From positions 1-19,386 of the forward strand of contig DATCVA010000011.1 in assembly GCA_036567205.1 (NCBI GenBank): a stretch of DNA of 19,386 bases. The letters are read 5' to 3'. Shown one piece after another: positions 14,948 to 19,386 of this stretch. Under the pieces are notes generated by a model that was given only the letters and a program-made list of their open reading frames with translations, searched no databases and was not told where the DNA came from. Made by a program: the position numbers and the translations under genes. This stretch comes from DATCVA01 sp036567205 (GTDB lineage: Bacteria > Pseudomonadota > Gammaproteobacteria > Burkholderiales > Burkholderiaceae_B). How positions within the stretch are numbered: the stretch's first letter is position 1; every line of letters begins with the position of its first letter.

Positions 14948-15775
14948 ATGCCCGAACTACCAGAAGTTGAAACTACACGTCGCGGAATTGCGACGATTAT
15001 GCCCGGCCACGCGCTGACTCAAGTGCTCGTTCACGAGTCGCGCATGCGCTGGCCCGTACCCGCCGACCTGGCTGAAACGCTCGCCGGAAAAACTGTGCGC
15101 AGTTGCGATCGCCGGGGCAAATACCTGTTGATCACATTCGATCATGGAACGCTGATTATTCATCTTGGCATGTCAGGCTCGCTGCGTCGCGTCCCTCTGG
15201 ACGAGCCCCGACGCAAACACGACCATGTCGAATGGCTTTTCGCTCATGCCCGTTTCCTGCTGCACGATCCGCGCCGTTTCGGAGCTGTGCTTTGGCACGA
15301 CGTGGCCAGCGGCCCCATAAGCGCCCACCCACTGCTTGCCAAGCTCGGCCTCGAACCGTTCGACCCCTTGTTTACCCCGCAATATCTGCATAGCAAGCTG
15401 CACGGCAAGACGCTTGCCATCAAACAGGCGCTTCTTAGCGGAAGCATTGTGGTCGGGGTTGGCAACATCTATGCCTCCGAGGTCTTGTTCCGCTCTGGCA
15501 TACACCCCCAAACCCAGGCGGGGAAACTGTCGCTTAACCGATGCAAAGTCTTATGCGGCAATATTCGGCAAACGCTTCAGGACGCGCTTACATCAGGGGG
15601 CAGCACCTTGCGCGACTACGTAAACGCAACAGGCGAGCCGGGTGCGTACTTCGACTTGCACGCTGCCGTGTACGACCGCGTAAACCAGCCCTGCCGCGTC
15701 TGTGCAACCCCCATACGGCGCATAGTGCAGGGCCAGCGGGCGACCTATTATTGTCCTAAATGCCAACGTAAATAA
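14948..15775 (+). CDS. mutM: Formamidopyrimidine-DNA glycosylase (Fpg/MutM)
   Basis: A bifunctional glycosylase/AP lyase that removes 8-oxoguanine and ring-opened purines from DNA. The 275-aa protein starts MPELPEVET, with P2 (Schiff-base nucleophile after Met removal), E3 and E6. K58 lies in RRGKYLL, and VGVGNIYASE marks the helix-two-turn-helix region. The C-terminal zinc finger is complete: C249, C252, C269 and C272 in a CX2CX16CX2C pattern, with R264 in the finger loop. The Shine-Dalgarno is poorly placed (AAGGA about 13 bases upstream). mutM is divergent from the TPR gene. In several related genomes mutY follows mutM; here an MBL-fold gene follows instead. Confidence 0.97.
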   Translation: MPELPEVETTRRGIATIMPGHALTQVLVHESRMRWPVPADLAETLAGKTVRSCDRRGKYLLITFDHGTLIIHLGMSGSLRRVPLDEPRRKHDHVEWLFAHARFLLHDPRRFGAVLWHDVASGPISAHPLLAKLGLEPFDPLFTPQYLHSKLHGKTLAIKQALLSGSIVVGVGNIYASEVLFRSGIHPQTQAGKLSLNRCKVLCGNIRQTLQDALTSGGSTLRDYVNATGEPGAYFDLHAAVYDRVNQPCRVCATPIRRIVQGQRATYYCPKCQRK

Positions 15776-15806
15776 AACCCGATCCAATTTGTCTATAACG
15801 AATGCA

Positions 15807-15835
15807 TTGAATAAAAGCGAATTTTCTACTATATT
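15807..15835 (+). promoter_or_regulatory. Sigma-70-like promoter of the aromatic catabolic operon
   Basis: TTGAAT (15807-15812), a 17-base AT-rich spacer and TATATT (15830-15835) give a near-consensus promoter. Transcription would start near 15842, leaving a leader under 20 bases before the GGAGA (15849-15853) and ATG 15860. The palindrome AATGCATT overlaps the upstream end of the -35 box. No regulator gene is adjacent, so any control would come from elsewhere. Confidence 0.7.
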
Positions 15836-15859
15836 TTTACAAACTAATGGAGACATCGC

Positions 15860-16816
15860 ATGACCAAAAAATTTGCGTCGCAGGCCGACCTGGAAGACAA
15901 AGCCGTATCGTTTGAAAAACTATCCGATAACGCCTATGGCTACACCGCCGAAGGCGACCCCAATACCGGTATTATTATTGGTGACGATGCGGTTATGGTT
16001 ATCGACACGCAAGCCACTCCGGTCATGGCACAAGACGTCATCCGCCGGGTCAAAGAAGTTACCGACAAACCCATTAAATATATTTTGCTATCGCACTATC
16101 ACGCAGTGCGCGTGTTCGGCGCCTCTGCCTATCATGCACAGGAAATCATTGCCAGCCGCGATACCTACGACCTTATCGTGGAACGGGGCGAGCAAGACAA
16201 AGCCAGTGAAATTGCCCGCTTCCCACGTTTGTTCCGTAATGTCGAATCAATACCCCCTGGCCTGACCTGGCCTACCATCACCTTCGAAGGGGAAATGACC
16301 GTCAACCTGGGCAATCTTGAAGTCCAGATTCTGCAGATCGGGCGCGGCCATACCAAAGGCGACACCATCGCCTGGCTGCCTGAACAGAAAATTTTGTTTG
16401 CGGGCGACCTGGTCGAATATCAGTCCACTCCTTATGCCGGCGACTGTTACTTTCGCGAATGGCCGTATACATTGGACACGCTGGCCGGTTTCAACGCAGA
16501 AAAAATGGTGCCCGGCCGCGGCCCGGCCCTGAAGTCGGCCGGCGAAGTACGCAAGGCGCTGGCCGGCACACGCGCTTTTCTTACCGACCTTTATGCCTGC
16601 GTGAATACTGGTGTGGCCAACGGCAAAGACCTTAAAACCATTTACCGCGAAACCTACGATTTCATGAAACCCCGGTACGCCGACTGGGTCATTTTCGACC
16701 ACTGCATGCCCTTCGACGTTTCACGCGCCTACGACGAGGCCACTGGCTACGATGATCCGCGCATCTGGACGGCAGAGCGCGATATTGAAATGTGGAAACA
16801 ACTCGAAAGCAGCTAG
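15860..16816 (+). CDS. MBL-fold metallo-hydrolase-like protein with a degenerate second metal site
   Basis: This 318-aa protein has the metallo-beta-lactamase fold pattern: a strand ending in MVIDT (46-50), the metal loop LLSHYHAV (76-83), GRGHTKGD (161-168), FAGD (180-183) and VPGRGP (217-222). Metal-1 ligands H79, H81 and H164 and bridging D183 are kept. The usual HxHxDH motif instead reads HYHAVR, so the Asp and His of metal site 2 are V83 and R84. The GHG histidine near the end is R220. It therefore should hold at most one metal at the canonical site. No signal peptide is seen. GGAGA sits 6 bases before the ATG. It is the first gene of an operon with a flavin monooxygenase, a DUF2783 protein and hmgA, so a role in homogentisate-type aromatic breakdown is inferred. 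Its reaction is unknown. Confidence 0.88.
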   Translation: MTKKFASQADLEDKAVSFEKLSDNAYGYTAEGDPNTGIIIGDDAVMVIDTQATPVMAQDVIRRVKEVTDKPIKYILLSHYHAVRVFGASAYHAQEIIASRDTYDLIVERGEQDKASEIARFPRLFRNVESIPPGLTWPTITFEGEMTVNLGNLEVQILQIGRGHTKGDTIAWLPEQKILFAGDLVEYQSTPYAGDCYFREWPYTLDTLAGFNAEKMVPGRGPALKSAGEVRKALAGTRAFLTDLYACVNTGVANGKDLKTIYRETYDFMKPRYADWVIFDHCMPFDVSRAYDEATGYDDPRIWTAERDIEMWKQLESS

Positions 16817-16867
16817 ACGGGCCGTTTTTACCAGCACAATAAAAAACAAAACATCAGGAGAGTCGGC

Positions 16868-18631
16868 GTGGGAGACATCGACTATCAGGCGCTTGAGTTC
16901 ATCTACAAACCTCAGCCCGCCCGAGCCATCGACCGCCACACGGTGGCCATTGTCGGCGCGGGTCCGGTAGGACTGACCATGGCCATCGATCTTGCTGCGC
17001 ATGGCACTAAAGTTGTGGTCATCGACGATGACTACCGGCTTTCCACCGGATCCAAAGCAATTTGTTTTGCCAAACATACGCTCGACATATGGGATCGTCT
17101 TGGCGCCGGTAAAAAAATGGTCGACAAAGGTATTTCGTGGCATGTGGGGCGCATTTTCTTCAAGAACGAAGAAGTGTGGCGCTTCGACCTGCTACCTGAA
17201 CCAGGCCATCGGCGCCCTGCGTTCGTTAACCTGCAACAATATTACTGCGAAGGTTTTTTGTACGAACTGGCCTCTCGAGATCCAAATATTGAGCTTCGCT
17301 GGAAGCACAAGGCTATAGCCGTACAGGCGCATGCCGACCATGTCGACCTTACCGTCGAAACGCCCGACGGAAGTTATACCCTGCGCGCCGATTGGCTGCT
17401 CGCCTGCGACGGCTCACGGTCACCCTTGCGAAAAATGATAGGGCAAGAAAGCCATGGCCGCATTTTTCGCGATCGCTTTTTGATTGCCGATGTCAAAATG
17501 GCCGCCGATTTTCCTACCGAGCGCTGGTTTTGGTTTGACCCGCCGTTTCATCCCAACCAATCGGTATTGCTGCACAGCCAGCCCGACAACATCTGGCGCA
17601 TCGACTTTCAACTTGGATGGGATGCCGATCCGGTCGAAGAGGTCAAGCCCGAAAATGTCATTCCACGCATCAAGGCACTGCTTGGCGAAAACACCCAATT
17701 CGAACTCAAATGGGTCAGCATTTATACATTTGCCTGCAAACGCATGGACGACTTTCAGCATGGCCGTATTTTATTCGCCGGAGACGCGGCGCATTGCGTG
17801 TCACCCTTTGGCGCACGAGGCGCCAATAGCGGGGTTCAAGATGCCGATAACCTGGCTTGGAAGCTGCATCTGGTAACGCACGGACTGGCGCCGGCTTCGT
17901 TAATTGGCACCTATGCTGGCGAACGCGAAGCGGCTGCAGACGAAAACATCATGAACTCGTCGCGCTCGACAGACTTTATTACTCCAAAAAGTGAAATCAG
18001 CCTGCTCTTCAGAAATACAGTTTTAACGCTGGCCAAAGACTTCGACTTTGCGCGCAGGCTGATCAATAGCGGCCGTTTATCGGTAGCCGCCGCCTACACC
18101 GGATCCCCCCTTAATACGCCCGACAGCGATTGTTTTAACACCAGCCTGACGGTCGGCGCAGTTGCCCCCGACGCTCCGATAGTTGCACAAGGTCAACCCG
18201 GATGGTGGCTGACGCAATTAAGCGGCATGTTTGTTGTTGCCGTATTTTGCACACGACAACTGCCGGCCGGCAAACTTTTAAAGCAACTGGCCGAACTTCA
18301 ACAAAACCCGCTGGGCGTCAAAGTGGTATTGGTCCTGGACCCCGGCGCCAATTCCGGCCATGCCCCACAAAGCCTTAAAGCCCCTCGGGTCAAATTCCCC
18401 GAGCCTGATGCGCCACCTGACGGAATGGCCGGCAAAGCGGAACGGGATCAAAGGGTCCTGAACGTAGTCATTGACCACGAACAACTGATGATGCAACGCT
18501 ACGACGCAACCGACGGCACCTGTTACCTGATCCGCCCCGACCAGCACATTGCAGCTCGCTGGCGTCAATGCGACACCACCACAATCCATGACGCCCTGCA
18601 ACGCGCCATAGGCTTACCTGACAATGGATAA
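16868..18631 (+). CDS. mhaA: FAD-dependent aromatic monooxygenase, MhaA-like (3-hydroxyphenylacetate 6-hydroxylase candidate)
   Basis: A class A flavoprotein hydroxylase of 587 aa. Motifs in order: GAGPVG (30-35) for the FAD ADP moiety, ACDGSRS (179-185, the DG motif), and GDAAH (305-309, the GD motif) followed by GARGANSGVQDADNLAWKL. The C-terminal part (about 420-585) resembles the thioredoxin-like domain of phenol/MhpA-type hydroxylases and ends with LIRPDQHIAARW. Start GTG 16868 has AGGAGA 6 bases upstream. It lies 51 bases after the MBL gene and 3 bases before the DUF2783 gene. In Pseudomonas putida U a flavoprotein (MhaA) and a small partner (MhaB) convert 3-hydroxyphenylacetate to homogentisate beside hmg genes. 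The same order here supports that role. Other substituted phenols remain possible. Confidence 0.85.
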   Translation: MGDIDYQALEFIYKPQPARAIDRHTVAIVGAGPVGLTMAIDLAAHGTKVVVIDDDYRLSTGSKAICFAKHTLDIWDRLGAGKKMVDKGISWHVGRIFFKNEEVWRFDLLPEPGHRRPAFVNLQQYYCEGFLYELASRDPNIELRWKHKAIAVQAHADHVDLTVETPDGSYTLRADWLLACDGSRSPLRKMIGQESHGRIFRDRFLIADVKMAADFPTERWFWFDPPFHPNQSVLLHSQPDNIWRIDFQLGWDADPVEEVKPENVIPRIKALLGENTQFELKWVSIYTFACKRMDDFQHGRILFAGDAAHCVSPFGARGANSGVQDADNLAWKLHLVTHGLAPASLIGTYAGEREAAADENIMNSSRSTDFITPKSEISLLFRNTVLTLAKDFDFARRLINSGRLSVAAAYTGSPLNTPDSDCFNTSLTVGAVAPDAPIVAQGQPGWWLTQLSGMFVVAVFCTRQLPAGKLLKQLAELQQNPLGVKVVLVLDPGANSGHAPQSLKAPRVKFPEPDAPPDGMAGKAERDQRVLNVVIDHEQLMMQRYDATDGTCYLIRPDQHIAARWRQCDTTTIHDALQRAIGLPDNG

Positions 18632-18634
18632 AAA

Positions 18635-18841
18635 ATGGCTGCCTTAAATACACAAACCAACTTCGCGGTGCCAGACGATTTTTACGACAGCCTCATTCAG
18701 GCCCATCGCGATCTCAGCACCGGCCAAAGCCACGCCATGAATGCAGCGCTGGTATTGCTTTTGGCCAATCATATCGGCGATCTCGACGTCATACGCGAAG
18801 CTCTGCAAAAAGCACGCCAGAGCGCCCAAAACCCGGCCTGA
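18635..18841 (+). CDS. mhaB: DUF2783 small protein, MhaB-like coupling partner
   Basis: This 68-aa soluble, helical protein has a core (about residues 16-57) of FYDSLIQAHRDLS, NAALVLLLANHIGD and VIREAL, matching DUF2783 by recall. No cysteines, membrane segment or signal is present. It starts 3 bases after the mhaA stop with only a weak GGA ahead, so translation is probably coupled to mhaA. A small second component of this size is needed for efficient hydroxylation by P. putida U MhaA, and the gene order here is the same. How such a protein couples NADH oxidation to hydroxylation is not evident from its sequence. Confidence 0.82.
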   Translation: MAALNTQTNFAVPDDFYDSLIQAHRDLSTGQSHAMNAALVLLLANHIGDLDVIREALQKARQSAQNPA

Positions 18842-18914
18842 CTATTAACTGGCATGTTCGTAACCAAGCCCCCTCGACTCGCCAAACGAAACAGACTTTC
18901 CAAGGACAGACTTC

Positions 18915-19386
18915 ATGCCTACACTTCACTACCAAACCGGCTTTGGTAATGCCTGCGCAACCGAGGCGCTACCCGGAGCGCTACCCGTCGGGCGCAACTC
19001 GCCACAGGTATGCCCCTACGGGCTCTACGCCGAACAACTCTCGGGCACGGCATTTACCGCTGCACGATCCGAAAATCGCCGTTCGTGGCTATACCGGATC
19101 CGCCCCGCGGCCGCCAACCAGCAACCATTCGAACCCTATAATCTGACAGGATGGAGCAACACTTTTGGCAATGGGCCCGTCACGCCCAATGTGTTGCGCT
19201 GGGATCCTCTGCCCATCCCGACCGCCCCCACCGACTTCATTGATGGCATCACTACCTGGGCCGGCAACGGCAATAGCAACGACCAAACCGGCGTCAGCAT
19301 TAACCTGTACATCGCCAACAAGTCGATGCAAGGGCGCTTTTTTTACAATGCCGACGGCGAAATGCTAATAGTTCCTCAGCAAGGAC
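18915..19386 (+). CDS. hmgA: Homogentisate 1,2-dioxygenase, 5' part (cut by window end)
   Basis: The frame opens at ATG 18915 with AAGGA (18902-18906) 8 bases upstream and runs without a stop to the window edge, giving 157 codons of an enzyme usually about 430 aa. The N-terminus is diagnostic: YQTGFGN, ALPGALPVGRNSPQ, CPYGLYAEQLSGTAFTA and NRRSWLYRIRP, then NGPVTPNVLRWDP and INLYIANKSM. The enzyme opens the ring of homogentisate to maleylacetoacetate using non-heme Fe(II). The iron ligands lie in the missing C-terminal half. It is 73 bases after the DUF2783 gene with no terminator between, so it is likely in the same transcript. Maleylacetoacetate isomerase or fumarylacetoacetase genes would be expected further right. 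Confidence 0.95.
   Translation, partial: MPTLHYQTGFGNACATEALPGALPVGRNSPQVCPYGLYAEQLSGTAFTAARSENRRSWLYRIRPAAANQQPFEPYNLTGWSNTFGNGPVTPNVLRWDPLPIPTAPTDFIDGITTWAGNGNSNDQTGVSINLYIANKSMQGRFFYNADGEMLIVPQQG

Noticed and set aside
1..19386. CRISPR array, insertion sequence, prophage or integron
   Set aside because: No regularly spaced direct repeats, transposase, integrase or attachment-like duplications were found on either strand.

Overview
The window looks like a chromosomal segment of a betaproteobacterium in Burkholderiales, most likely Alcaligenaceae (a Bordetella/Pusillimonas/Advenella-like relative). This rests on recognisable protein sequences, the moderately GC-rich coding and the conserved gene order lolB-ispE-tRNA-Gln-prs-rplY-pth-ychF. 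Nothing indicates a plasmid, phage or integrative element, and no gap between genes exceeds about 170 bases.

Layout. 52-2920 (+): three-gene proton-translocating transhydrogenase, pntAA-pntAB-pntB, with each start overlapping the previous stop. 2917-3840 (-): an NDUFA9-like NAD(P)-binding protein that overlaps the end of pntB by 4 bases. 3910-4905 (+): aldo/keto reductase. 4945-6000 (-): exported type II L-asparaginase with a likely promoter. 6156-6425 (-): small DUF2164 protein. 6512-6838 (+): C-terminal remnant of a Bcr/CflA-like drug transporter. 6882-6910: a perfect 13-bp hairpin.

6922-14860 (-): a long housekeeping block. In transcription order it holds an exported TPR protein, lolB, ispE, tRNA-Gln(UUG), prs, rplY, pth, a CPBP intramembrane protease and ychF. 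Several junctions overlap. Tandem hairpins follow prs, and a good intrinsic terminator follows rplY. The CPBP protease sits between pth and ychF and appears translationally coupled to pth. mutM (14948-15775, +) diverges from this block.

15807 to the window end (+): an aromatic catabolic operon behind a good sigma-70-like promoter. It encodes a metallo-beta-lactamase-fold protein, a flavin monooxygenase resembling MhaA, a 68-aa DUF2783 protein resembling MhaB, and the start of homogentisate 1,2-dioxygenase (hmgA). The set suggests 3-hydroxyphenylacetate -> homogentisate -> maleylacetoacetate. The least explained element is the first gene. Its MBL fold keeps the residues expected for one metal site (H79, H81, H164, D183), but all three residues expected to be private to the second site are replaced (V83, R84, R220). 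This looks like a re-purposed, mononuclear or non-hydrolytic MBL protein tied to homogentisate metabolism.
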